Shown: in pieces, positions 8,620 to 17,040 of the stretch | Numbering within the stretch: position 1 is the stretch's first letter | How the letters are laid out: the number at the start of each line of letters is the position of its first letter | NCBI GenBank assembly: GCA_025774935.1 | Contig: JALGZK010000016.1 | Span: 51,767 to 98,425, forward strand | Length of the DNA: 46,659 bases | Direction: 5' to 3' | DNA from: a bacterium | GTDB taxonomy: Bacteria; Joyebacterota; Joyebacteria; Joyebacterales; Joyebacteraceae | Notes under the pieces: generated by a model | Seen by the model: only the letters and a program-made list of their open reading frames with translations | Database searches by the model: none | What the model was told of the DNA's origin: nothing | Translations under genes and position numbers: made by a program

Positions 8620-8701
8620 AGTCCTCCCTCCCGGTGTGTGCTCTCTGTCTGATGTCTGTCGGTTCCGCACGCACCAAGTCTACACGTCGATGTTCACGGC
8701 C

Positions 8702-8902
8702 TCAAGGACCGCCGGCTGCCTTCAACTTCTTGCGCACCATGAAGAACGTGAGCACGGCGAGCCCCCAGCAGATCACCGTGCTGATCGGGGCGAACGTGCA
8801 GTGAGCGTAGTATCTCGCCATGCACGGCTTGCTCGCGGCGACCGGGACAAGCGTCCAGATCCCGAGCGCAACCCACAGGAAGACGCCCCAGTACAGCTTC
8901 AT
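8702..8902 (-). CDS. Small two-helix membrane protein of unknown function
   Basis: 66 residues with two hydrophobic segments (about 5-24 and 40-56) separated by a short loop with two cysteines, and a basic C-terminus R-K-K-L-K. ATG 8902 has GGCAGGA just upstream. It lies between the TMEM175-like gene and the esterase gene on the same strand. Family not recognised; probably a small inner-membrane protein of the efflux transcript or its own unit. Confidence 0.6.
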   Translation of the reverse strand: MKLYWGVFLWVALGIWTLVPVAASKPCMARYYAHCTFAPISTVICWGLAVLTFFMVRKKLKAAGGP

Positions 8903-8961
8903 TCCTGCCCCCCTTCGCTGCCTCGTACCGGCCGGTTAGCCATCCGCGCCCTGCGGGCGGA

Positions 8962-9609
8962 TTAGTCCGACGATCCGTCGGCAGCACGGGCCGACGAAGC
9001 CGACATCCCCTCTCTGCCGCGCCAGATCGCTATCACGTAGAAGACGGCCAGCGCGCCGTAGATCGCGAACGAGATCGACGGGTCGACGAACGATAGGATC
9101 ACCCCTACGGCGAGTGTGACCGTGACTACACCCGCTGCTCTTCTCTCGCTCCTCACGTACTCGAGGCGCAGCTCGCGGCTGCAGAGAGTAGGTGTCCGAG
9201 CCGCATGGTAGAACATGGCCCGGCTCACGACGAGAGGAAGCAGCATGTTGAGGCCGTAGACGACACCCGTCACGGGCTCTCCCCAGTGACGCGCAGCCAG
9301 CGACGCGGAGAACGGAACGAGTGCAACGAGCATGAGGTAGAGGAGATTGAGCCAGATGAGCGGGCCGTCCACTCGCCTGATCTTGTCGAAGAGATCGTGG
9401 TGAACGAGCCACCAGAAGCTCAGGAACAGGAAGCTCATGATGTAGCTCGCGTAGTTGGGCCACATCCCGAGCAGAGTGCGAGAGAGCCCACCCCGTTCGG
9501 AGTGCTGCAGCACCTCGGGGACCCTGAGCTCGAGCACGAGCAGCGTCATCACGATGGCAAACACACCGTCGGCAAGAGCCTCGAAGCGCCTGGTCGGGGA
9601 CCTCTCCAT
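8962..9609 (-). CDS. TMEM175-like potassium channel family membrane protein
   Basis: 215 residues from ATG 9609 with GGAGG nine bases upstream, 29 bases after the RND pump stop. The hallmark first helix reads R-F-E-A-L-A-D-G-V-F-A-I-V-M-T-L-L-V-L-E-L. The family usually has F-S-D at the selectivity-filter start, here replaced by L-A-D. Further segments (N-Y-A-S-Y, F-W-W-L-V-H-H-D-L-F) and about six predicted helices also match. Known members are leak K+ channels. Position at the end of the ArsR-TolC-RND unit suggests co-transcription, but the link may be fortuitous. Confidence 0.8.
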   Translation of the reverse strand: MERSPTRRFEALADGVFAIVMTLLVLELRVPEVLQHSERGGLSRTLLGMWPNYASYIMSFLFLSFWWLVHHDLFDKIRRVDGPLIWLNLLYLMLVALVPFSASLAARHWGEPVTGVVYGLNMLLPLVVSRAMFYHAARTPTLCSRELRLEYVRSERRAAGVVTVTLAVGVILSFVDPSISFAIYGALAVFYVIAIWRGREGMSASSARAADGSSD

Positions 9610-9638
9610 CAGTCTCTTCCTCCACGCAGCCGGGGTGT

Positions 9639-12600
9639 CTACCTCCGCGGCTCCAATCTTCTGCAGATTCGGTGGCACAGGCTCGTGACGTCGTCGGCGA
9701 TCGTATAGAGACACGGGACCAGGACGAGGGTCAGCGGCGTCGCGAACACGAGGCCGTACCCGAGCGCGAGCGCCATCGGCGCCATCCAGGGATCGGTCCC
9801 ACCCAGCCCGTACGCGATAGGCAGAAGCCCGGCCACCGTCGTCAGGGTCGTCATGATGATCGGGCGGAGACGGTCCGACGTTCCCTCGGCGACGATGTCG
9901 ACGGTCGGCGCGTCCGGCCTCTCACGTCTCAGGTCGTTCAGGTGGCTCACGAGCACCAGCGAGTCGTTCACGACGACGCCGCTGAGTCCGATGATCCCAA
10001 GCACCGCCATGAACCCGAGGGTCTGACCGTGGAGCGCGAACGCTGCAATGACGCCGCTGATCCCGAAGGGGATCGCGACGAGAACGAAGAGCGGCTGGGT
10101 CAGAGAGTTGAAGAGGATGATGAGGAGGAAGTAGATCGCCACCACGGCGAGCACGAGCGTCATGAAGAGCGCGGTCATCGACTCGGCGGTCTCCTGAGCC
10201 TCGCCGCCGACGACGATCTCCATGCCCTGCCAGCGGTCGGGATCGTGGCCGAACCGTTCGACGACCGCGTCGGTAGCGACCAGGGGCGTCAGGTCGGAGC
10301 CTTCGGCGATGTCGGCGTCGACCGTGATGGCGCGCGTCCCGTTGTAGTGGCGGAAGTCGGAAGGGCCCGGCCCGACCGTCAGTCTCGCGAAGTCGCCCAG
10401 GGGGATCAGCCGCCCCTGCCTGTTCGGCACCCTGATCTGGCGGAGGTAGCCGACGTCCCGGTGCCGGGCCTCCTGGAGGAGCACCCTAAAGTCGACATCC
10501 TCGTCTCCGTAGCGGACGCTCGTGACGACCTCACCGTCGTACGCGATCCTGATTGTCCTCGCGATCTCGGAGACGCTCAGTCCCAGCCTGGCGACCCGGT
10601 CGTAGTCGATCTTGACCTCGACCTGCTCTTTGCCAGGCTTGTCGTCACGCTCGATGTCCTGGACGCCCTCCATCTTGCCGAGGTACGCCTGCACCGAGTC
10701 GGCGAGGGTCGCCCTGAGGTCGTCGTCGGTCCCGACGACGCGGATCGTGATCGGTCGTCCCACGGGCGGACCGCCGGTCTCGATGAGGAAGACGGTTCTG
10801 CCCTCGTCATCGAACTCCTCCGACTTCTCCCGGAGCTCCTCGACGATCTGCTCCGCCGACCGTTCCCTGGTCGCGAACGGCGTGAGATCGACGGCGATCG
10901 CGGCGTAGTGCTCGCTGACAGCGTCGAGGAAAGGATTCCACCCAACCCGCGTCTTGAAGGACGCGAGCTCCTCGTCCGGCAGGGCTGCCACGATCTCCTC
11001 GATCTTCGCGGTCCGGTCGGACGACGCCTCGAGGGACGTGCCGGTCGGGTACTCGGTGAAGATGTAGAAGGAGTCCGCCATGCCGCCGGGCATGAGCACG
11101 AAGTCCATGAAGTTCATCGCGTACCAGACCGCGACGAGAAGAACGGCGGCAAACACCGGGACCAGGAGGTACCGGATCCTCAGGAGCCCGCGTGCGAAAC
11201 GCGCATACCTCTCGCGCATCCGGTTGAACCAGCGGATGCGTGCGCTCGGCCTCTTCTTCCACTTGTGGAGGCCGCCGGTGATGTGCGCCGGCAGCGCGAC
11301 GATCGCCTCGCCGAGAGAGACGAGGAGCGCGAGCGTGACTACGACGGGGATCACGAGCACGAACTCGCCCATCAACCCGGGCATGAAGAACATCGGTGCA
11401 AACGCCAGAAACGTGGTCAGCATCGTGGCGACTACCGGGGCGAAGACCTCACGAATCCCCTCGACGGCGGCCTCGATCGGAGCGAGCCCCCTCTCGCGAT
11501 GACGGAAGATGTTCTCGGCAATGATGATCGCGTCGTCGACGATGATCCCGATCATCAGGAGCATCGCCGACATCCCCACGCTGTCGAGGTGGAAACCGAG
11601 GAGAGGCAGCAGGAAGACTGTGCCGAGAAGCGCGACCGGGATCCCGAGGGCCACCCAGAACGCTGTGCGGAGGTTCAGGAAGAACGCGAGGACGGCCAGG
11701 ACGAGAACGAGGCCGATGAGGAGGTTCGAGCGGACGACCTCGAACCTGTTCCGCACGGATCTCGACATGTCGGTCGCGAAGATGATCTCCACGCCCTCGG
11801 GAAGGCGCTCGCTCTCGAGGGCGGCAAGTTCCTTGATCTCGTCGACGGTGCGAATGATGTCCGCGGCTTCGGTCTTTATCACGTTGAACGAGATCGCGGT
11901 CTTCCCGTTCATCCGCGAGAGGATCTTCTCTTCCTCGAAGTCGTCCCTCACGATCGCGAGGTCCTTGATCTTGATGAGCGGACCGTCGAACGTGGAGCGG
12001 ACGATGACGTCACCGACCTCCTGCGGGCTTCTGAACTGCGCCAGCGTCACGACGTTCTTCTCGCTCGTGTACGACTCGAAGGAGCCGGCCGTCGCGCGGA
12101 TGTTCCTCCATTGAATGGCGGCGATGACCTCGCCGAGCGGAATCTGGTAGTTGGCGATCGCGCGGGGCGAGACCTCGACCTTGACCTCTCGGGCGCGGTA
12201 TCCGAACTTCTCGACCCGCGACACGCCGGAGAGACCGAGAAGCCTGTCCTCGAACGACTTCGCCAGCTCGCGGAGCTCGCGGTACGGAAGGTCGCCGGAG
12301 ATCCCGACCTCGACGATCGGGAGCATGCTCGTCTTCCACTGCTCGACCAGCGGCTCCTCGGTCACCTCCTCCGGGAAGTCCGTCACACGAGAGACGGCCT
12401 CCCTGACGTCGTCGATGATCTCATCCCTGTCTCCCCCGTCCGGGTCGACCGAGACCACGATGACCGAGACGTTCTCCATGGAGAAGGACGTCGTCTTCTT
12501 GAGGCCGCTCACACCCTCGAGTTCGTCCTCGATCTTGTTCGTGACGTTGAGCTCGACGTCCTCGGGCGAGGCGCCGGGGTACACCGTCGTGACGATGACC

Positions 12601-12734
12601 TCGCCGAGTTCGACCTTCGGGTAGATGTCCCGCTTGATATATGAGAGCGTGCTGACCCCGAGGATGAGGATCATGAGCGTGGTCAGGCTCGCGAGGATGT
12701 GGCGCTCGGCGAAGAAACGGAAGAAGGGTCGCAT
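9639..12734 (-). CDS. RND-family efflux transporter (AcrB/MexB-like inner-membrane pump)
   Basis: 1031 residues, the normal length for an HAE-1-type RND permease. The N-terminus has a first helix then D-I-Y-P-K-V and T-V-Y-P-G-A-S-P-E-D-V-E. There are two sets of transmembrane segments around two large periplasmic loops. The proton-relay helix 4 carries I-V-D-D-A-I-I-I-A-E-N, keeping the essential aspartate pair. The second half repeats the pattern (G-I-I-G-L-S-G-V-V-V-N-D). AGGAGG lies 7 bases before the ATG and 11 bases separate it from the TolC-like gene, so the two are co-translated. It probably exports drugs, metals or lipophilic compounds. No periplasmic adaptor (HlyD-like) gene is next to it, which is unusual for this family. 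Confidence 0.93.
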   Translation of the reverse strand: MRPFFRFFAERHILASLTTLMILILGVSTLSYIKRDIYPKVELGEVIVTTVYPGASPEDVELNVTNKIEDELEGVSGLKKTTSFSMENVSVIVVSVDPDGGDRDEIIDDVREAVSRVTDFPEEVTEEPLVEQWKTSMLPIVEVGISGDLPYRELRELAKSFEDRLLGLSGVSRVEKFGYRAREVKVEVSPRAIANYQIPLGEVIAAIQWRNIRATAGSFESYTSEKNVVTLAQFRSPQEVGDVIVRSTFDGPLIKIKDLAIVRDDFEEEKILSRMNGKTAISFNVIKTEAADIIRTVDEIKELAALESERLPEGVEIIFATDMSRSVRNRFEVVRSNLLIGLVLVLAVLAFFLNLRTAFWVALGIPVALLGTVFLLPLLGFHLDSVGMSAMLLMIGIIVDDAIIIAENIFRHRERGLAPIEAAVEGIREVFAPVVATMLTTFLAFAPMFFMPGLMGEFVLVIPVVVTLALLVSLGEAIVALPAHITGGLHKWKKRPSARIRWFNRMRERYARFARGLLRIRYLLVPVFAAVLLVAVWYAMNFMDFVLMPGGMADSFYIFTEYPTGTSLEASSDRTAKIEEIVAALPDEELASFKTRVGWNPFLDAVSEHYAAIAVDLTPFATRERSAEQIVEELREKSEEFDDEGRTVFLIETGGPPVGRPITIRVVGTDDDLRATLADSVQAYLGKMEGVQDIERDDKPGKEQVEVKIDYDRVARLGLSVSEIARTIRIAYDGEVVTSVRYGDEDVDFRVLLQEARHRDVGYLRQIRVPNRQGRLIPLGDFARLTVGPGPSDFRHYNGTRAITVDADIAEGSDLTPLVATDAVVERFGHDPDRWQGMEIVVGGEAQETAESMTALFMTLVLAVVAIYFLLIILFNSLTQPLFVLVAIPFGISGVIAAFALHGQTLGFMAVLGIIGLSGVVVNDSLVLVSHLNDLRRERPDAPTVDIVAEGTSDRLRPIIMTTLTTVAGLLPIAYGLGGTDPWMAPMALALGYGLVFATPLTLVLVPCLYTIADDVTSLCHRICRRLEPRR

Positions 12735-12745
12735 CTCAGATCCTC

Positions 12746-14176
12746 CTACTCGGCGCGTTCGTGGAGCTGGTCGGCGAGGGAACGGTATTCGACGAGGAGC
12801 TTGTGGTAGGCGAGCGCGTTCGCGGCGTACGTAAGATGCGCGAGCTGCTCGTTGTCACGGCTCTGGATCACGAACGTGAGCTCGCCCCGGCCCTGGTTGT
12901 AGAGCTTGTGCTCCTCCTCGGTGCGGAGCTTCGCGGACTCGATCTGCTCGACGTTCAGCGCCAGCACCTGCTCGAACTCGCGGAGCTGGGTGTGGACGTT
13001 TGCGAGGGCCGACGCCAGCGTGAGGGACACCTCATCGATCACGAGCTCCAGCTGCTCGATCTCGAGATCGGTCCTCGCGATCTGTGAGTTCGCCGTCCTG
13101 TTCTCGACGGGGAACCCGAACTCGAGCCCGAGCGCTCCCCCCGGCCGGTCCGGAGTGAGCGTGTCGAAGAACGGATCGGCGGCACCCTTCGCGTTCAGCT
13201 CAGCGACGAGCGTAAGGTCCGGTTTCGCCGTCTCCTCATACCCCAGGCGAGCGTGCTGGAGCTGCTCGACCCGAACGCGCGGGGCGCTCAGGAGTCGGGA
13301 GTGGGCCTTGAGATGCTCGACCGAGTCCTCGAGCGACGGCAGCGGCTCGAGCACGTACAGGTCGAAGGCCGGCTCGACGTGGAAGAGCGTGTCTGCCTGC
13401 GCGAGAACCGCGAGCTCCGCCTGGACGGCTGCCCAGTCCACCCCGACAAGCTCGAGGGTCTGCTCCCAGAACCTGACGGCGTCCTCCGCGCGGATCACGT
13501 CGGCCTGATCTACGAGGTACGCCTCCCTCTTGCGGTTCGTCCTCTCGAGCTCCTGCTCGCTCAGACTCAGGCGTTCGAGCGTGATGTCACGCTGCTCGGT
13601 GAGGAAGACCCAGTCGAGGAAGCGCGATGCCGCGGCGGCGAGGAAGTCCTCCTCCGTCTCAACGGCCTCGATCTCCGAATAGTCGATGTCGTACTGCTTG
13701 AGGTCGTACGCGAGACGATCCAGGTAGCCGCCCTTGTTCTTCATGAGCGGGTGGGAGTAGACGACTCCGAGCTGGGTCTCGTAGTAGGAGTCGGGGATGC
13801 CGAAGGCCGGGTCTACCGTGAGGTCACCGCGGTAGAAGCTCAAAGAGCCCGAGAGCCTGCCTCCCGTCGACCAGAAGGTCCGCTGGACGTCGCCGCTGAG
13901 CGAGATCCCGGTGGTCTTCTCCGGACCTAGACCGGCGAAGGCCGCCTCCGAGTGCGTGATGCCGAACGCCGAGCGAACGAGCCAGTCCTCGGCGCCGAGG
14001 TAGCTGTTCCTGTCCTCGGACTCGATGTCCGCGGTCATGCGATGAGAGACGAACACCGGGTGGGTGGCCTTGAGCTCCTCCAGGAACTGGTCCCGCGTCA
14101 CGGTCTGAGCCGTGACACCGGATGCCAGCGCGGTCGCCACAAGAGCCACGAGGGAAACGGTCGCAGCGTACATCAT
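12746..14176 (-). CDS. TolC-like outer-membrane efflux protein
   Basis: 476 residues. Tandem ATGs (14176 and 14173) follow GGGGAGGA; either may be used. A signal peptide (M-M-Y-A-A-T-V-S-L-V-A-L-V-A-T-A-L-A-S) ends near A-Q. The rest is rich in long alternating helices with coiled-coil character, e.g. L-S-L-S-E-Q-E-L-E-R-T-N and a second T-D-L-E-I-E-Q-L-E region. A beta-strand-like P-G-G-A-L-G-L-E-F-G-F-P-V-E-N-R segment is typical of the OEP family, where N-R recurs near the second half. It would form the outer-membrane duct for the RND pump downstream. The 49-base gap to the ArsR gene fits one operon. Confidence 0.87.
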   Translation of the reverse strand: MMYAATVSLVALVATALASGVTAQTVTRDQFLEELKATHPVFVSHRMTADIESEDRNSYLGAEDWLVRSAFGITHSEAAFAGLGPEKTTGISLSGDVQRTFWSTGGRLSGSLSFYRGDLTVDPAFGIPDSYYETQLGVVYSHPLMKNKGGYLDRLAYDLKQYDIDYSEIEAVETEEDFLAAAASRFLDWVFLTEQRDITLERLSLSEQELERTNRKREAYLVDQADVIRAEDAVRFWEQTLELVGVDWAAVQAELAVLAQADTLFHVEPAFDLYVLEPLPSLEDSVEHLKAHSRLLSAPRVRVEQLQHARLGYEETAKPDLTLVAELNAKGAADPFFDTLTPDRPGGALGLEFGFPVENRTANSQIARTDLEIEQLELVIDEVSLTLASALANVHTQLREFEQVLALNVEQIESAKLRTEEEHKLYNQGRGELTFVIQSRDNEQLAHLTYAANALAYHKLLVEYRSLADQLHERAE

Positions 14177-14225
14177 CCGGTCCTCCCCTTCTTGCGTCTT
14201 CAGGAATCGCAGACTGGAACCGCGG

Positions 14226-14561
14226 TCATCGATCCGCCTCGCCGGCACAGCTGCCGAGGAACTCGGCAAGCTCGCGGAGAGCTTCGGGCTCGACCCAGCA
14301 CCTCACCCGACGGCCATCTCTCGTCACCCGGACGAGTCCGGCGGAGCGGAGCTCTTTCAGGTGGTGGGAGACCGTCGACGGCGCGATGCCCATCTCCTCG
14401 GCCAGGACGCCTCCGCAGTCGCACTCACAGGGCTCCTCACCGGTGCCGCCGGGAACGGCACAGTCGGCGACGTACAGGAAGAGCTCGAGACGGCGCGGGT
14501 TCGCGAGCGCGGCCAGCATCCGGGCGACGCGCTCGAGGTCGGCTGTTCGATGTTTCGACAT
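14226..14561 (-). CDS. ArsR/SmtB-family winged-helix repressor with cysteine cluster
   Basis: 111 residues. The winged-helix core has L-A-N-P-R-R-L-E-L-F near residue 19, a recognition helix P-S-T-V-S-H-H-L-K-E-L (61-71) and a wing R-V-T-R-D-G-R-R-V. Cysteines at 34, 45, 47, 49, 88 and 105, including C-E-C-D-C, sit just before the recognition helix where ArsR-type sensors bind arsenite, antimonite, cadmium or lead. It heads the TolC/RND genes, so it probably represses them and itself. The actual ligand is not predictable from sequence. Confidence 0.87.
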   Translation of the reverse strand: MSKHRTADLERVARMLAALANPRRLELFLYVADCAVPGGTGEEPCECDCGGVLAEEMGIAPSTVSHHLKELRSAGLVRVTRDGRRVRCWVEPEALRELAEFLGSCAGEADR

Positions 14562-14569
14562 GAATCGAA
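14546..14569 (-). promoter_or_regulatory. Candidate operator overlapping the ArsR-type start codon
   Basis: Inverted repeat TTCGAT (14546-14551) and ATCGAA (14564-14569) with an inner ATGT-TTCG-ACAT palindrome. It spans the start codon at 14559-14561. Position and symmetry fit autorepression by the dimeric ArsR-type protein. Confidence 0.4.
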
Positions 14570-14666
14570 TGGTCGCAGGAAGGCCCGCAGAGGGTCAAGC
14601 GGAAATCGTGCAGGGCAGGGCCGCTCGCCCGAGCGTGTCGGCTGCCTGAGCCCCCATCAGGACGCG

Positions 14667-14703
14667 GACGGAGGACGGACCCCGAAGGGTCCACGCTCCA
14701 TCC
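14667..14703 (-). terminator. Hairpin upstream of the efflux operon
   Basis: GGACCC/GGGTCC around a CGAA loop (14677-14692), extended by a near-perfect outer stem across a 3x3 internal loop. No clear T-tract. It may be a second terminator of the aspartic protease gene or a leader structure. Confidence 0.4.
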
Positions 14704-14723
14704 GCACATGTCACTCGAGAACG

Positions 14724-14758
14724 CCCCGTGCCGGACCGCCGATGTCGGCACGGCGGGG
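14724..14758 (-). terminator. Hairpin terminator of the aspartic protease gene
   Basis: An 8-bp CCGTGCCG/CGGCACGG stem extended by CCCC/GGGG across one bulged base, starting six bases past the stop codon. The T-tract is weak, so efficiency is uncertain. Confidence 0.6.
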
Positions 14759-14764
14759 CCCCGA

Positions 14765-16153
14765 CTACCTCGTGAAGATCATCCTCATCCGATCGAAGTC
14801 GAGCGTCCAAGCGTACTGACGAAGGAAGTTGTGCGAGATGAGCCCGTCCTCGATGAACCCGAGCATGCGGTAGGCCTGCGGCGGCATCGCTCCGTATGAC
14901 CCTGTGAGATCCGACTGCTGCAGTCTCCCCAGGCCGAGGCTCTCGATCGGAAACGACCCGACCTCAAAGCCCCGTCCCCCACCGCCGACGGCCTCCTCGT
15001 CGAACGCGACCTCGGGGATGGGGATGCCGACGTACTCGAGGGTAGGCCGGGGTGCTGAGAACGCCGCCTCGCCGGCCAATCCGGAGTCTACGTGGAAGAC
15101 GAGCCCGTCATATCCGTTCAGGCTCCCCTTCGCCAGGAGGAAGTGCGTACTGTGCAGGTAGAAGGGGACCTCGTCCTCGACGCTCGCGCTCACATCGGCG
15201 TCGAAAGCCTCCGAGGCTCCGTCTGAGCGTTCCCGGAGGACCAAGCGGTCGTTCGGGTAGTCGAGTGTCGAGAGGAACTGCTTGAGGACGCCCGTTCCGA
15301 CGATGGCGTCGAAGCTGTGCTCGCCGATAGCAATGCCGCTCACGGGAAGCACGGCGATGGGAACGGAGTGGAGCGTGACGCCGCCGAGTCTGAGCGAACT
15401 CGCCTTCGCGAGCCCCACCTCGGCCTCCATCCCCCCCGCGAACATGCCCGTCATCGACGAGATAATCTCAATGCCGAGGGAGGAAGCGATCCCGGGATCG
15501 AGGATGAACGTGTCGCCGCCCGTGTCGATGAGAGCGTTGATCCCGCGCCCCTCGATCTCGACCGGGATGATCGGAAGAGGATCGGTCGTGAGGAACGCGA
15601 CCTCGGTGCTCCGCTCTGTGGTCCAGTCCACACGGTACGGTTCCTCACTCTCGAAGGCTAGCATCAGATCCAGGTGGGGCAATTGGGCCGCCTGGCGCTG
15701 CTCCTCCGACAGGTCGTGACAGCGGTCGTACCGGTTCGTCTGGTAGTACGTGAAGACGAGTCCCACGATGGCGCGTCTGTTCTCCGGATCGCGCGCGAGG
15801 GCGGCCCCGAAGAGGTGCTCCGCCTCCTTGTAGTCGGCGAGGAGGTACGCGGCCCGCGCCCCGAGCATTATGGCGTCTATCGAAGGTCCGGGACGGCCGA
15901 GGAGCGGTTGAACGACGACCCTCACTTGCTCGAACTCCCCTGCCTCGTACAGGAGCTGAGCGAACTCCAGCCGCGCGTCGTCAGAACCCTCTTCCGCCAC
16001 GCCTCTCGCGTCCGCGAGTCTCTCCAGCAGCTGCCCGCGATGCTCGATCTCCTCACCCGCAGGCGCCGGGACCTCGGCCATGCAGACTGCTGGCAGCACC
16101 GCGCCCAGGACGATCATCACGCCCGCGAGTCCTGCCAGGGCTTCCCAGATCAT
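14765..16153 (-). CDS. Secreted TPR plus retropepsin-like aspartic protease, two-lobed
   Basis: 462 residues; AGGAGG lies seven bases before the ATG. A signal peptide (1-26, ending A-V-C-M-A) precedes TPR-like helices (about 60-165). The protease part follows. Lobe 1 has the catalytic A-L-I-D-T-G-G (Asp210) and, later, I-V-G-T-G-V-L. Lobe 2 has V-F-H-V-D-S-G (Asp356). Two D-T/S-G sites in one chain would allow an active site without dimerisation, unlike single-lobe retropepsins. Probably acts in the periplasm or outside the cell on unknown proteins. Divergent from a winged-helix regulator at 16300 across a shared AT-rich control region. Confidence 0.8.
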   Translation of the reverse strand: MIWEALAGLAGVMIVLGAVLPAVCMAEVPAPAGEEIEHRGQLLERLADARGVAEEGSDDARLEFAQLLYEAGEFEQVRVVVQPLLGRPGPSIDAIMLGARAAYLLADYKEAEHLFGAALARDPENRRAIVGLVFTYYQTNRYDRCHDLSEEQRQAAQLPHLDLMLAFESEEPYRVDWTTERSTEVAFLTTDPLPIIPVEIEGRGINALIDTGGDTFILDPGIASSLGIEIISSMTGMFAGGMEAEVGLAKASSLRLGGVTLHSVPIAVLPVSGIAIGEHSFDAIVGTGVLKQFLSTLDYPNDRLVLRERSDGASEAFDADVSASVEDEVPFYLHSTHFLLAKGSLNGYDGLVFHVDSGLAGEAAFSAPRPTLEYVGIPIPEVAFDEEAVGGGGRGFEVGSFPIESLGLGRLQQSDLTGSYGAMPPQAYRMLGFIEDGLISHNFLRQYAWTLDFDRMRMIFTR

Positions 16154-16224
16154 CTCACTCCTCCTTCCGGGGGCGCGCTCCCGCGTCCCTGTTTGCCACC
16201 GCGAGCGTCATCGTTCATTCCCCG

Positions 16225-16253
16225 TTGCATTGGTGAGACAACACTATTAGAAT
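16225..16253 (+). promoter_or_regulatory. Promoter in the AT-rich divergent region before the regulator gene
   Basis: TTGCAT (16225-16230), 17-base spacer, TAGAAT (16248-16253), 47 bases before ATG 16300. Just downstream, TTGG-N7-CCAA (around 16255-16269) is a possible operator. On the minus strand TTGGAT-N17-TAGTGT could drive the protease gene from the same 146-base region. Confidence 0.6.
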
Positions 16254-16299
16254 ATTGGTTGAAATCCAAATAGAAAAGCAATAGGAGGGAAGCATACCC

Positions 16300-16887
16300 A
16301 TGTCGGCCCGAAGGAAGCGCACTCTCAAGGTCCGGGACCCGAAGCAGGTCAAAGCGCTCCGTACGCCACTCAGGCAGGAAGTCGTCGAAGCCGTGACCCG
16401 GCTCGGCGCCTGTTCAGTCAAAGAACTCGGCGACGCGGTCGGACGCGCCCCGGCCTCGCTCTACTACCACGTCCACGAACTCGAAGCGGCAGGCCTCATC
16501 ATGGAGGCCGGTCGGCGCCGGGTGGGCAAACGGTTGGAGAGCGTCTACGAACCTGTGGCTCAGAGGATCGTCATCGATCGAGCGGAGAGATCGGAGGAGT
16601 TCCTGTCCGCCCTCCTCGACCTGCATCGCTCGTCGCTCCGTACCGCCGAGAGGGAGCTCGTCCGGGCGCTCGACCCTGGGCGAATGGCGGGAGTACCAAA
16701 AGCCAGAGCGCCCGCGATGCTCGTGAGGCTGTCCGCCCGCCTCCGGCCAGGGGCAGCTGCGGAAGCGGGGCGCATGATGCGCGAGCTCGCGGAGTTCATG
16801 GAGCGGAACGACGATCCCGACACACCCGCCACGCACGCTCTCACGGCCGTCCTCGTCCGCCTCGTGCCGCCACGAGAGAGTCCCTAG
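16300..16887 (+). CDS. Winged-helix (ArsR-like/HTH_20) transcriptional regulator
   Basis: 195 residues; AGGAGGG is about ten bases upstream of the ATG. The DNA-binding part is at 20-75: L-R-T-P-L-R-Q-E-V-V-E-A-V, then V-K-E-L-G-D-A-V-G-R-A-P-A-S-L-Y-Y-H-V-H-E-L-E-A-A-G-L-I as the helix-turn-helix. The remainder is helical and Arg/Glu rich, probably for dimerisation. No metal-type cysteine cluster. It may control itself and the divergent aspartic protease; the effector is unknown. Confidence 0.8.
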   Translation: MSARRKRTLKVRDPKQVKALRTPLRQEVVEAVTRLGACSVKELGDAVGRAPASLYYHVHELEAAGLIMEAGRRRVGKRLESVYEPVAQRIVIDRAERSEEFLSALLDLHRSSLRTAERELVRALDPGRMAGVPKARAPAMLVRLSARLRPGAAAEAGRMMRELAEFMERNDDPDTPATHALTAVLVRLVPPRESP

Positions 16888-17040
16888 GCTCCGGGCCTCT
16901 CTCCTCCCCTGCGAAAGACTGCCATGAATGACTCCCGGCACCCGAGCGTCCATCATGGAGGGCCCCATCTTGACGTGTTACAATGAGATGGTGCCTCATC
17001 GACAATCCCGGTGTTCCTCTGTTGAAGGTGAAGATCGGCC

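Noticed and set aside
8620-8670. GTG 8670 as start of the first esterase
   Set aside because: No ribosome site; TTG 8619 follows a GGAGG-rich stretch. Still possible, so only weakly rejected.
9672-12644. 990-codon open frame on the plus strand opposite the RND pump gene
   Set aside because: Antisense shadow of a well-supported gene in GC-rich DNA; the translation is a low-complexity Arg/Asp/His-rich product with no motif.
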